From positions 1 through 5,764 of the forward strand of contig JALWBK010000311.1 in NCBI GenBank assembly GCA_027037155.1: 5,764 nucleotides of DNA, in the 5' to 3' direction. The position numbers were made by a program, and so were the translations under genes. The notes beneath the pieces are model-generated. The model was not told where the DNA came from. It worked only from the letters and a program-made list of their open reading frames with translations, and made no database searches. Source of the DNA: a bacterium (GTDB taxonomy: Bacteria > Thermosulfidibacterota > Thermosulfidibacteria > Thermosulfidibacterales > Thermosulfidibacteraceae). How positions within the stretch are numbered: the first letter of the stretch is position 1; each line of letters begins with the position of its first letter. Positions 1 to 5,764 of the stretch are shown here, piece by piece.

Positions 1-1
1 T

Positions 2-1603
2 TTACACTCTGAGGCGCTTAACCGTCTCTTTGATTTTGCCTATCTGTTCTTCCACGGTTCTTACCACTTTGGTTAACAGACTACCGGTCTCTCTGTTGTT
101 CTCAACACTTGCTGATAGCCTTTGGATGTTTTCGTTTATATCTTCCAAGGCTAAGCTCTCTTCGCTCATGGCATTGTTGATTACATGGTTTGTTTCCACA
201 ATCTCATTGACAACCTCTACAATCCTGTTAAAGGCTTCTTCTGTGTTATGTATCATATCTACCGCTTTTTCAATGATGTCTTCGGTGGATTCCATCTTGA
301 CGCTGGCTGTTTGAGTCATCTCTTTGAGGTGCGTTATTATCTCGCTGATCTCTTTTACGGATTTCTGGGTTCTTTCAGCTAACTTCCTAACCTCATCTGC
401 AACCACTGCAAATCCCCTTCCGTGTTCTCCGGCTCTTGCGGCTTCTATGGCGGCATTTAGAGCAAGCAAGTTTGTCTGATTTGCAATTTCATCAATGACG
501 TTTAGGATCTTACCTATTTGCTCTGAGGAGGTTACCAGTTCGGAAACGGTTTGTGCGAGACTTAGCGAGTGTTCCTTTATGGTGTTTATGTAATCCACTG
601 TGTTGTGGAGCTGATTCTTTCCCTCCTTTGTGATTTTGGCAGCGTCCTGTGTCTTTTCCATAGATACACGCACATTTTCCACTATGCTTTTGGAGACTGC
701 GTTCATCTCCTCCATGGCACTGGCGATGGAGGAGATGCTGCTTGCGCTACTTTCTATGAGTTGCGACACATCTTCTGATACTTGAATAAGATGCTCTTCT
801 GTAGAACTGAGATCTTGTAAAGCGTTGTTCAGAGTCTGTATAATACTACCTATATTCTTTTTCATGTGGGCGAGGTCTCTGAAGGCCATTGCTATCTCAT
901 CAGATCCGGTAGTGGGTACATCTCCTGAAAAGTCTCCTTGAGCTATTCTGTCGAGGTGATTCCTAAGTAGTTGTACTCTGTTTGTTATGCCAAAGACAAT
1001 AGAGACGGTTACCGCTGCGCTGATCAGTATTACTAATAGCATTGCATACTCAAATAGCATGAGTCTCTTTGTGGCTTTTTCCGACTCTTTCTGCATGAGG
1101 AAGACAGCCTTGTTCATGTTTTTGAGTAGTGGTATGTTGTTTTTGAGAACGTATTCCAAGGCGGCCAGATTGCTAAAGTCTTCCGCAGCTTCAAAGAGAG
1201 ACTTCTTAAATGGCTCCCACATGTCAAGTACCACTTTTAGCTGGGATTTTACCACTGGGGACGAGGCAGGGGGGACCGTTCTGAAGGTTGTCATTTTGAG
1301 ATCTACAGGTATCTTCCCACCTGAGTAGAGTGCTTTTAATGTGGTGTCAAACACCTTGGCAGACATGGACAGTTGTTTTTTAAATACCTCTTCTTTTGAG
1401 TACTGTTTAATAGTGTGGTAGTGCCGTAGCATAAGTAGCTCTTTCGTCATCTTTTGAGTGAGCATTCTCTGTCTGCCGGCCATATTTATTATGAAAGAGT
1501 CGTTTTTCTGCTTAGAAAGGGTATAGACTGTTCCAATTACTATCATAAGATTTACCACCACCATGATGACTATGGGAATAAAGAGTTTGCCTTTGATGCT
1601 CAT
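2..1603 (-). CDS. Methyl-accepting chemotaxis protein with PilJ-type sensor domain
   Basis: This is a 533-residue inner-membrane chemoreceptor expected to control a CheA/CheW kinase complex. Seen in order: a first transmembrane helix at about 7-29; an extracytoplasmic region at about 30-183 that opens with [19 protein letters not shown] (39-57), the signature of PilJ-type/NarX-like sensor modules, and has a later PPASSP...W stretch (111-129) also typical of that family; a second transmembrane helix at about 184-206; a HAMP domain at about 207-257; and a signalling coiled coil whose conserved hairpin (372-412) includes [19 protein letters not shown] and [18 protein letters not shown]. The cytoplasmic part after HAMP is about 275 residues. 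There is no C-terminal NWETF-type CheR/CheB tether. I chose the ATG at 1603 because AGGGGGAG lies just upstream (1609-1616) and the transmembrane helix follows directly; a TTG at 1675 would add 24 non-family residues. The receptor assignment is secure. The ligand is unknown, and nitrate or nitrite is only a motif-based guess. A type IV pilus Chp-like role is the alternative to flagellar chemotaxis. Confidence 0.96.
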   Translation of the reverse strand: MSIKGKLFIPIVIMVVVNLMIVIGTVYTLSKQKNDSFIINMAGRQRMLTQKMTKELLMLRHYHTIKQYSKEEVFKKQLSMSAKVFDTTLKALYSGGKIPVDLKMTTFRTVPPASSPVVKSQLKVVLDMWEPFKKSLFEAAEDFSNLAALEYVLKNNIPLLKNMNKAVFLMQKESEKATKRLMLFEYAMLLVILISAAVTVSIVFGITNRVQLLRNHLDRIAQGDFSGDVPTTGSDEIAMAFRDLAHMKKNIGSIIQTLNNALQDLSSTEEHLIQVSEDVSQLIESSASSISSIASAMEEMNAVSKSIVENVRVSMEKTQDAAKITKEGKNQLHNTVDYINTIKEHSLSLAQTVSELVTSSEQIGKILNVIDEIANQTNLLALNAAIEAARAGEHGRGFAVVADEVRKLAERTQKSVKEISEIITHLKEMTQTASVKMESTEDIIEKAVDMIHNTEEAFNRIVEVVNEIVETNHVINNAMSEESLALEDINENIQRLSASVENNRETGSLLTKVVRTVEEQIGKIKETVKRLRV

Positions 1604-1640
1604 TTCTTCTCCCCCTAAGGAGTTTTTAATCTTTGCGTCT

Positions 1641-1675
1641 GTTATCCATTCTAAATGATTCAATCGTACTTTCAA
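1641..1675 (-). promoter_or_regulatory. Predicted sigma70-type promoter of the chemoreceptor gene
   Basis: Read on the minus strand, TTGAAA (1675-1670, 5/6 to TTGACA) is followed after 16 bases by TAGAAT (1653-1648, 5/6 to TATAAT). A start near 1641 would leave a leader of about 38 bases before the ATG at 1603. I saw no TAAA...GCCGATAA-type sigma28 motif in the intergenic region, so the receptor looks housekeeping-driven rather than tied to a late flagellar class. This is a consensus match by eye only. Confidence 0.55.
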
Positions 1676-1682
1676 GTTGAAA
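1670..1682. promoter_or_regulatory. Perfect 13-base palindrome joining two divergent -35 boxes
   Basis: TTTCAA-G-TTGAAA is a perfect inverted repeat around a single central base. Its left arm, read on the minus strand, is the -35 of the chemoreceptor promoter; its right arm is the candidate -35 of the ppdK promoter. The half-site TTTCAAG recurs in direct orientation at 1690-1696, exactly 20 bases on, about two helical turns. The symmetry may simply come from two facing -35 boxes, or it may be an operator for a dimeric regulator. Confidence 0.45.
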
Positions 1683-1713
1683 CTGAAGTTTTCAAGGATT
1701 TATTTTAGCTTTA
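1677..1713 (+). promoter_or_regulatory. Predicted promoter of ppdK
   Basis: TTGAAA (1677-1682) is followed after 18 bases by TATTTT (1701-1706, 4/6 to TATAAT), which would start transcription near 1713 and leave a leader of about 27 bases. An alternative is TTTTCA (1689-1694), 17 bases, TAGGAT (1712-1717), but that would start only a few bases before the Shine-Dalgarno site. The -10 elements are weaker than those of the divergent chemoreceptor promoter. Confidence 0.38.
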
Positions 1714-1739
1714 GGATGATAGGATGTGGAGGTGTAGCC

Positions 1740-4373
1740 ATGCGATTTGTTTACTTTTTTGGAAATGGTTATGCAGAAGGCGATGCTTCTATGCGTGATA
1801 TATTGGGGGGCAAGGGAGCCAACCTTCACGAGATGACGAGAATCGGTATCCCTGTTCCGCCGGGTTTTACCATATCTACTGAGGCGTGTCTTAGATACTT
1901 AAAAGAGGGTACTTTGAAGGAGGATTTAGTAGAGGAGATTGTGGCTGGTGTGCGAAAGGTGGAGGGGGCAACTGGCAAATCCTTTGGTTCTTTAAAAAAT
2001 CCGCTTCTTTTCTCTGTGCGTTCAGGTGCGCGGGTCAGTATGCCGGGGATGATGGATACTATACTGAATGTTGGATTGAACAACGATACGGTTAGGGCAT
2101 TAGCTGAGAGTACCTCAAACGAGCGTTTCGCCTACGATTCCTATCGCAGACTCATTCAGATGTTTGGAGATGTGGTGTTTGGAATTCCCCACTCGGAGTT
2201 TGAAAAGGCAATTGAACAGGTCAAAGGAGAGAGGGGTGTTGAGTCTGACATTGAACTCACCGTTTACGATTTGAAGAAGTTGATTGGGCTTTTTGGGGAT
2301 ATCTATGAGAAGTACGGTGTCGTTTTTCCTCAGGATCCGTGGGAGCAGCTTTTTACCGCTGTGGAGGCGGTCTTCAAGTCCTGGAATAATGAGAGGGCCA
2401 AGGTTTATAGGAGGATACACAATATACCTGATGATTGGGGTACAGCTTGTAACGTTCAGACTATGGTTTTTGGGAACATGGGTGAAGACTCCTGTACGGG
2501 AGTGTGCTTTACCAGAAATCCGGCCACAGGTGGAAAGGGGCTTTTCGGTGAGTTTCTGGTGAATGCCCAGGGAGAGGATGTGGTGGCAGGGGTGAGAACT
2601 CCTGAGCCCATTGAAAGGTTAAAAAAGAAGATGCCGGAAGTTTATAACGAGCTTGAGCGCTACGCCCGTATCCTTGAGAGGCATTACAGAGATATGCAGG
2701 ATATTGAATTTACTGTGGAAAGGGGAAAACTTTACATCCTTCAAACAAGAGCCGGTAAAAGAACGATTAACGCTGCCATCAGAATCAGCGTTGAGATGGT
2801 GGAGGAGGGGATTATTGACAGGGCTACAGCTCTTTTGAGGGTTGAGCCTGAGAAGTTAGATCAGCTTCTTCATCCCATGGTGGATCCCAATGCCGTTAAG
2901 TGCTTTTTTGTTAAGGGTCTTCCTGCGTCTCCGGGAGGTGCTTGCGGAAGGATAGCTCTTTCGTCTTCTTACGCACAGAAGTTAGCTAAGCATGGAGAAA
3001 AGGTGATACTGGTGCGTCCTGAGACCTCTCCTGAAGATGTTGGAGGTATGAGTGTTGCGGAGGGTGTGTTAACGGCAAGAGGAGGTGTTACGTCTCATGC
3101 GGCTGTAGTGGCTCGTGGCATGGGAAAGCCCTGTGTTGTTGGGGCGGGGGATATGGTGGTGGATGAGGAGAATAGATGCGTAAAGGTAGGGGATGTGGTG
3201 GTTAAAGAGGGAGAGTGGATAACCATAGATGGTACCACTGGAGAGGTATATCTGGGTAAGGTTAATCTGGTGAGGGCAGAGCCTTCAGAGCATTTTAAGA
3301 AGTTTATGGAGTGGGCCGACAGGATAAGAAGACTTAAGGTCATGGCGAATGTGGATACGCCAGAGCACGCCAAGATTGCTAAGGAGTTGGGTGCTGAGGG
3401 TGTGGGGCTCTGTAGGACTGAGCACATGTTTTTCGGTGAGGGAAGGATAAATGTGATGCGTGACATGATCTTTGCAGACACCAAGGAGAAGCGGGAGAGG
3501 GTTCTTTCCGAGCTGTTACCGTTTCAGAAGGAAGACTTCAAGGGTATTTTCTCTGCCATGGAGGGTCTTCCTGTTACCATAAGGCTTCTTGACCCACCTC
3601 TTCACGAGTTTATGCCGAAGACAGAAGAGGAGATAGAGGCCTTTGCAAAAGAGAGGGGGTTGTCTGTTGAGAAAGTCAAGGAAAGAATTCAGCAATTGCA
3701 GGAAGTGAATCCTATGCTTGGCCTTAGAGGAACTCGTCTTGGGATACTATATCCTGAGATATACGAGATGCAGGTGAGGGCCATTATTGAGGCGACCTGT
3801 GAGCTGGTCAAAGAAGGGCACCGGGTCTATCCGGAGATTATGGTTCCTTTGGTGTTTTCTGTGAGAGAGATGAGAATAATGAGGGATTTGATTGATAGGG
3901 TTGCCAACGAGGTTATGGATGAGATGGGAGTGAAGGTTGATTACAGGGTGGGTGTGATGATAGAGCTTCCAAGGGCTGCACTGACCGCCGATGAGATAGC
4001 CAAAGAGGTGGACTTTTTCTCTATAGGCACCAACGATTTAACCCAGACAACCCTGGGTATTTCAAGGGATGATGCCAACAGGTTCGTCCCGTTGTATCTT
4101 GAGAAAGGGATTTTAGTAGAGGATCCCTTTGTGGGCATTGACGAGAACGGTGTTGGTAAGCTGGTGGAGATGGTGGTAAAACTTGGAAAATCTGCAAAAC
4201 CAAGCATTAAAATAGGCGTTTGTGGCGAGCATGGAGGGCATCCCAAGTCCATTCACTTCTTCCACAAGGTTGGGTTGGATTATGTGAGTTGCTCACCTTT
4301 TAGAATCTTGGGAGCAAGACTTGCCGCTGCACAAGCTCAGGCGCTGGATTACCTTTCCGATAAAGAGGTGTAG
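1740..4373 (+). CDS. ppdK: Pyruvate, phosphate dikinase
   Basis: This 877-residue cytoplasmic enzyme catalyses pyruvate + ATP + phosphate to phosphoenolpyruvate + AMP + pyrophosphate, reversibly. It can feed gluconeogenesis or act as a pyrophosphate-linked glycolytic step. All three domains are intact. The N-terminal nucleotide-binding domain shows GGKGANL (23-29), SVRSGA (92-97) and SMPGMMDT (100-107). The swivelling phosphohistidine domain has GGVTSHAAVVARG with His453. The C-terminal PEP/pyruvate barrel has Arg559 (LCRTEHMFF), Arg615 (IRLLDPP), Glu742 (MIELPRA), Asn765-Asp766 (GTND) and catalytic Cys828 (CGEHGG). Spacing between these residues matches the well-known Clostridium symbiosum enzyme within about three residues. 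The ATG at 1740 is preceded by GGAGGTG (1728-1734), and family homology begins there; an in-frame TTG at 1677 would add 21 residues and run through the promoter. Position 834 is His where the family usually has an acidic residue. No PPDK regulatory kinase/phosphatase gene is next to it. The gene ends in a terminator shared with convergent argG. Confidence 0.98.
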   Translation: MRFVYFFGNGYAEGDASMRDILGGKGANLHEMTRIGIPVPPGFTISTEACLRYLKEGTLKEDLVEEIVAGVRKVEGATGKSFGSLKNPLLFSVRSGARVSMPGMMDTILNVGLNNDTVRALAESTSNERFAYDSYRRLIQMFGDVVFGIPHSEFEKAIEQVKGERGVESDIELTVYDLKKLIGLFGDIYEKYGVVFPQDPWEQLFTAVEAVFKSWNNERAKVYRRIHNIPDDWGTACNVQTMVFGNMGEDSCTGVCFTRNPATGGKGLFGEFLVNAQGEDVVAGVRTPEPIERLKKKMPEVYNELERYARILERHYRDMQDIEFTVERGKLYILQTRAGKRTINAAIRISVEMVEEGIIDRATALLRVEPEKLDQLLHPMVDPNAVKCFFVKGLPASPGGACGRIALSSSYAQKLAKHGEKVILVRPETSPEDVGGMSVAEGVLTARGGVTSHAAVVARGMGKPCVVGAGDMVVDEENRCVKVGDVVVKEGEWITIDGTTGEVYLGKVNLVRAEPSEHFKKFMEWADRIRRLKVMANVDTPEHAKIAKELGAEGVGLCRTEHMFFGEGRINVMRDMIFADTKEKRERVLSELLPFQKEDFKGIFSAMEGLPVTIRLLDPPLHEFMPKTEEEIEAFAKERGLSVEKVKERIQQLQEVNPMLGLRGTRLGILYPEIYEMQVRAIIEATCELVKEGHRVYPEIMVPLVFSVREMRIMRDLIDRVANEVMDEMGVKVDYRVGVMIELPRAALTADEIAKEVDFFSIGTNDLTQTTLGISRDDANRFVPLYLEKGILVEDPFVGIDENGVGKLVEMVVKLGKSAKPSIKIGVCGEHGGHPKSIHFFHKVGLDYVSCSPFRILGARLAAAQAQALDYLSDKEV

Positions 4374-4412
4374 AGGGGGGGCTTGCCCCCTCTTTGTTAT
4401 TTCTTTCTTTTG
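4372..4412 (+). terminator. Rho-independent terminator of ppdK
   Basis: AGAGGGGG (4372-4379) pairs perfectly with CCCCCTCT (4386-4393) around a six-base loop, GGCTTG. A T-rich run follows on the plus strand (4393-4412, interrupted by a few G, A and C). The stem begins inside the ppdK TAG stop codon. Read from the minus strand the same hairpin lies directly after the argG stop and is preceded by an A-rich run, but the bases after it are not T-rich, so it should stop ppdK transcripts more efficiently than argG transcripts. Confidence 0.8.
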
Positions 4413-5596
4413 GCAAGCACTGCGTAGGGGAGTCCCCATATTTTGCAGAATCCTTCACCTGCCTTATGCTCAAAGGCATCTGCAGCATCGTAAGTGGCAA
4501 GCTCGTATTCGTACAAAGCGTATGGAGATTTCCTGCCAACAGGTATGATTTGCCCTTTGTACAGTTTCAGCCTAACCTCTCCTGTGAGGTTTTCGTTCAC
4601 CTTTTCCATAAAGGCGTCAAGGCCTTCCCTAACTGGAGAGAACCACAATCCGTAATAGACAAGGTCTGCGTACTTGATGGCAAGGTATTCTTTGAGTCTG
4701 AAGGTTTCTCTGTCAAGGCACATGTGTTCAAGTTCTCTGTGTGCTTTATAGAGGATCATGGCACCAGGGGCCTCGTATATTTCCCTGGATTTAATACCCA
4801 CCAGTCTGTCCTCGACCATATCTATCCTGCCCACACCATGTCTACCACCTATCTCGTTGAGGGTTTCCACAAGGCTTACTGGATCGTATTCCTTCCCGTT
4901 TATACTCTTGGGAACACCGCTTTCAAAGCCTATGGTTACGTATTCGGGCTCGTCTGGAGCCTTTCCTGGAGAGACGGTTATCAGATACGCATCTTCTGGA
5001 GGCTCCTGCCAGGGATCCTCAAGCACACCGCACTCTATAGATATGCTCCAGATGTTTCTATCTATGGAGTAGGGCTTCTCCTTGGTAACTTCCACAGGTA
5101 TGCCGTGTTTCTGGGCGTACTCTATCTCTTCCTCCCTGGATTTGAACTCCCAGTCCCTTACGGGGGCCAGGATCTTGAGGTCGGGATTGAGTGCCATAAC
5201 GCCCACTTCAAACCTTACCTGATCGTTGCCTTTGCCTGTGGCACCGTGTACTACAGCGTCTGCCCCTTCTTGCTCGGCAATCTTCACAAGGTATTTGGAG
5301 ATTATAGGTCTGTTGAGTGCGGTTCCTAATGGGTACTTTCCCTCGTAGAGAGCTTGGGCTTTGAGGGCTTTGAAGCAGTAGTCTTTGAGAAATTCCTCTT
5401 TAAGATCAAGTATGTATGCCTTTGATGCTCCGGTTTTTAAGGCTTTTTCTCTTACCTCTTCAAGATCCTCCTGCTGGCCCACATCTGCTGAAAAGGCTAT
5501 AACTTCACACCCGTACTTTTCTATGAGCCACCTCAAAATCACCGATGTATCAAGACCGCCGGAGTAGGCGAGAACCACCTTCTTGATACTTCCCAT
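4397..5596 (-). CDS. argG: Argininosuccinate synthase
   Basis: This 399-residue cytoplasmic enzyme joins citrulline and aspartate using ATP, giving argininosuccinate, AMP and pyrophosphate, the penultimate step of arginine synthesis. The N-terminal ATP-pyrophosphatase fold carries the nucleotide loop VVLAYSGGLDTS (7-18). HGATGKGNDQVRFE (117-130) is the substrate-binding signature. Further family blocks are DRNIWSISIECGVLEDP, GRHGVGRIDMVEDR and the C-terminal KAHRELEHMCLDRE segment. Length is typical of the family and no gap or frameshift is seen. I chose the ATG at 5596 because GGGAGGT (5607-5601) lies four bases upstream; a TTG at 5611 would put that ribosome binding site inside the gene. 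The last codons encode a basic AKRKK tail, whose A-rich coding strand is the T-tract of the ppdK terminator. No argH or other arg gene is adjacent in the window. Pyrophosphate from this reaction is also a product or substrate of the neighbouring PPDK, but a functional link is not shown. Confidence 0.98.
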   Translation of the reverse strand: MGSIKKVVLAYSGGLDTSVILRWLIEKYGCEVIAFSADVGQQEDLEEVREKALKTGASKAYILDLKEEFLKDYCFKALKAQALYEGKYPLGTALNRPIISKYLVKIAEQEGADAVVHGATGKGNDQVRFEVGVMALNPDLKILAPVRDWEFKSREEEIEYAQKHGIPVEVTKEKPYSIDRNIWSISIECGVLEDPWQEPPEDAYLITVSPGKAPDEPEYVTIGFESGVPKSINGKEYDPVSLVETLNEIGGRHGVGRIDMVEDRLVGIKSREIYEAPGAMILYKAHRELEHMCLDRETFRLKEYLAIKYADLVYYGLWFSPVREGLDAFMEKVNENLTGEVRLKLYKGQIIPVGRKSPYALYEYELATYDAADAFEHKAGEGFCKIWGLPYAVLAKRKK

Positions 5597-5600
5597 GGTT

Positions 5601-5628
5601 ACCTCCCGCAATGTGTTTGTGTGGAGGT
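5601..5628 (-). promoter_or_regulatory. Possible Shine-Dalgarno-masking hairpin in the argG leader
   Basis: In the minus-strand RNA, ACCUCC (5628-5623) is perfectly complementary to GGAGGU (5606-5601), which is the argG ribosome binding site. The six pairs would enclose a 16-base loop. The pairing is short and neither end extends. A transcript starting at the predicted argG promoter would begin within or after the upstream arm, so only longer read-through transcripts from the tRNA side would contain the full hairpin. Confidence 0.3.
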
Positions 5629-5638
5629 TTTTATACCA
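5623..5638 (-). promoter_or_regulatory. Candidate extended -10 promoter of argG
   Basis: On the minus strand TGG-TATAAA (5638-5630) fits an extended -10 element (TGn followed by a hexamer with 5/6 match to TATAAT). No good -35 is seen 16-18 bases upstream, which extended -10 promoters can tolerate. The start would fall near 5623, leaving about 27 bases of leader. Co-transcription with the upstream tRNA remains possible. Confidence 0.45.
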
Positions 5639-5667
5639 TGAGCTTGTGAAAGGGAATACTTGGAGGC

Positions 5668-5688
5668 TGAAAAATTGATATGAAAAAT
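5668..5688. repeat. Short direct repeat TGAAAAAT next to the tRNA 3' end
   Basis: TGAAAAAT occurs at 5668-5675 and again at 5681-5688, thirteen bases apart. In the direction of the tRNA these are two ATTTTTCA copies, so the tRNA CCA end is followed at once by a run of five T and then by a second such run. They could help end tRNA transcription or bind a protein; AT-richness alone may explain them. They do not form the inverted-repeat ARG box of ArgR. Confidence 0.35.
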
Positions 5689-5764
5689 GGCGCGCCCGGC
5701 AGGAGTCGAACCCGCAACCCCGGGATCCGTAGTCCCGTGCTCTATCCAGTTGAGCTACGGGCGC
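5688..5764 (-). tRNA. tRNA-Arg, anticodon ACG, CCA encoded
   Basis: The minus strand folds as a complete cloverleaf of 77 bases including an encoded CCA (5690-5688). The acceptor stem GCGCCCG pairs with CGGGCGC, and G is the discriminator base. The D-arm carries TAGCTCA...GAGCA. The anticodon stem CGGGA/TCCCG encloses the loop CTACGGA, giving anticodon ACG. The T-arm GCGGG-TTCGACT-CCTGC is canonical with one G-T pair. ACG is normally deaminated to ICG by TadA so that it reads CGU, CGC and CGA arginine codons. The mature 5' G is exactly the last base of the window, so its promoter lies outside. It stands 91 bases upstream of argG on the same strand. Confidence 0.95.

Noticed and set aside
987..1328. 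A 113-codon plus-strand open frame opposite the chemoreceptor sensor domain
   Set aside because: It is antisense to a well-supported gene, and its composition mirrors the receptor's codons rather than any known protein.
1609..1622. A Shine-Dalgarno-masking hairpin (CTCC/GGAG) before the chemoreceptor
   Set aside because: Only four base pairs form and neither end extends, which is expected by chance near any purine-rich ribosome binding site.
1604..1675. A 24-residue N-terminal extension of the chemoreceptor from a TTG at 1675
   Set aside because: The extension overlaps the predicted promoter and the strong Shine-Dalgarno site before the ATG at 1603, and it would place a polar segment before the first membrane helix. 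The apparent TTG is only an arm of the palindrome.
1677..1739. A 21-residue N-terminal extension of PPDK from a TTG at 1677
   Set aside because: The GGAGGTG ribosome binding site precedes the ATG at 1740, PPDK homology starts there, and the extension runs through the candidate promoter.
1604..1739. A sigma28 (flagellar) promoter for the chemoreceptor
   Set aside because: No TAAA element followed at the right spacing by a GCCGATAA-like element is present on the minus strand; the sigma70-type match is much better.
3095..3484. A 129-codon minus-strand open frame within ppdK
   Set aside because: It is a Ser/Thr/Pro-rich shadow of conserved PPDK codons with no ribosome binding site or family resemblance.
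4394..5329. A 311-codon open frame on the plus strand opposite argG
   Set aside because: It is fully antisense to a clear argG, has no recognisable domain, and its Phe/Tyr/Leu/Val-rich composition is what the complement of Glu/Lys/Asp-rich codons gives.
5597..5687. A riboswitch or attenuator leader for argG
   Set aside because: The gap is 91 bases, has no leader peptide with arginine codons, no terminator hairpin and no recognisable aptamer fold.
5639..5688. An ArgR operator (ARG box) upstream of argG
   Set aside because: The AT-rich repeats here are direct, not the imperfect TGAAT...ATTCA palindrome, so they do not support an ArgR site.

Overview
The window is a compact bacterial chromosomal stretch with three complete protein genes and one tRNA gene. 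From left to right: a methyl-accepting chemotaxis protein on the minus strand (2-1603); pyruvate, phosphate dikinase on the plus strand (1740-4373); argininosuccinate synthase on the minus strand (4397-5596); and a tRNA-Arg with anticodon ACG on the minus strand (5688-5764), whose first base is the last base of the window. There are no transposases, integrases, CRISPR repeats or broken genes. No gene-free stretch exceeds 137 bases.

The first two genes diverge from a 136-base intergenic region. Two sigma70-type promoters are predicted there, with their -35 hexamers back to back inside a perfect 13-base palindrome, TTTCAAGTTGAAA. ppdK and argG converge with only 23 bases between their stop codons. 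A GC-rich hairpin at that junction begins at the ppdK stop codon, and its U-tract doubles as the lysine-rich end of argG. argG lies 91 bases downstream of the tRNA, in the same direction. A candidate extended -10 promoter lies in that gap, with a short element complementary to the argG ribosome binding site.

Functionally the window joins central carbon metabolism (reversible interconversion of pyruvate and phosphoenolpyruvate by a pyrophosphate-forming dikinase), the penultimate step of arginine biosynthesis, an arginine tRNA and a membrane chemoreceptor with a PilJ-type sensor domain. The genes do not form one pathway. The arginine link between argG and its neighbouring tRNA may be coincidence.

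The organism is a motile or surface-responsive bacterium with medium GC content by eye. Frequent AGA/AGG arginine codons, Lys/Glu-rich proteins, strong Shine-Dalgarno sites and a PPDK very close in length and residue numbering to the bacterial type suggest a thermophilic, possibly anaerobic or chemolithotrophic lineage. That placement is inference and I do not name a genus. Overall this is mostly ordinary housekeeping sequence. The points worth a second look are the receptor's nitrate-sensor-like motif, the palindromic divergent promoter, the possible masking of the argG ribosome binding site, and one unusual residue next to the PPDK catalytic cysteine.
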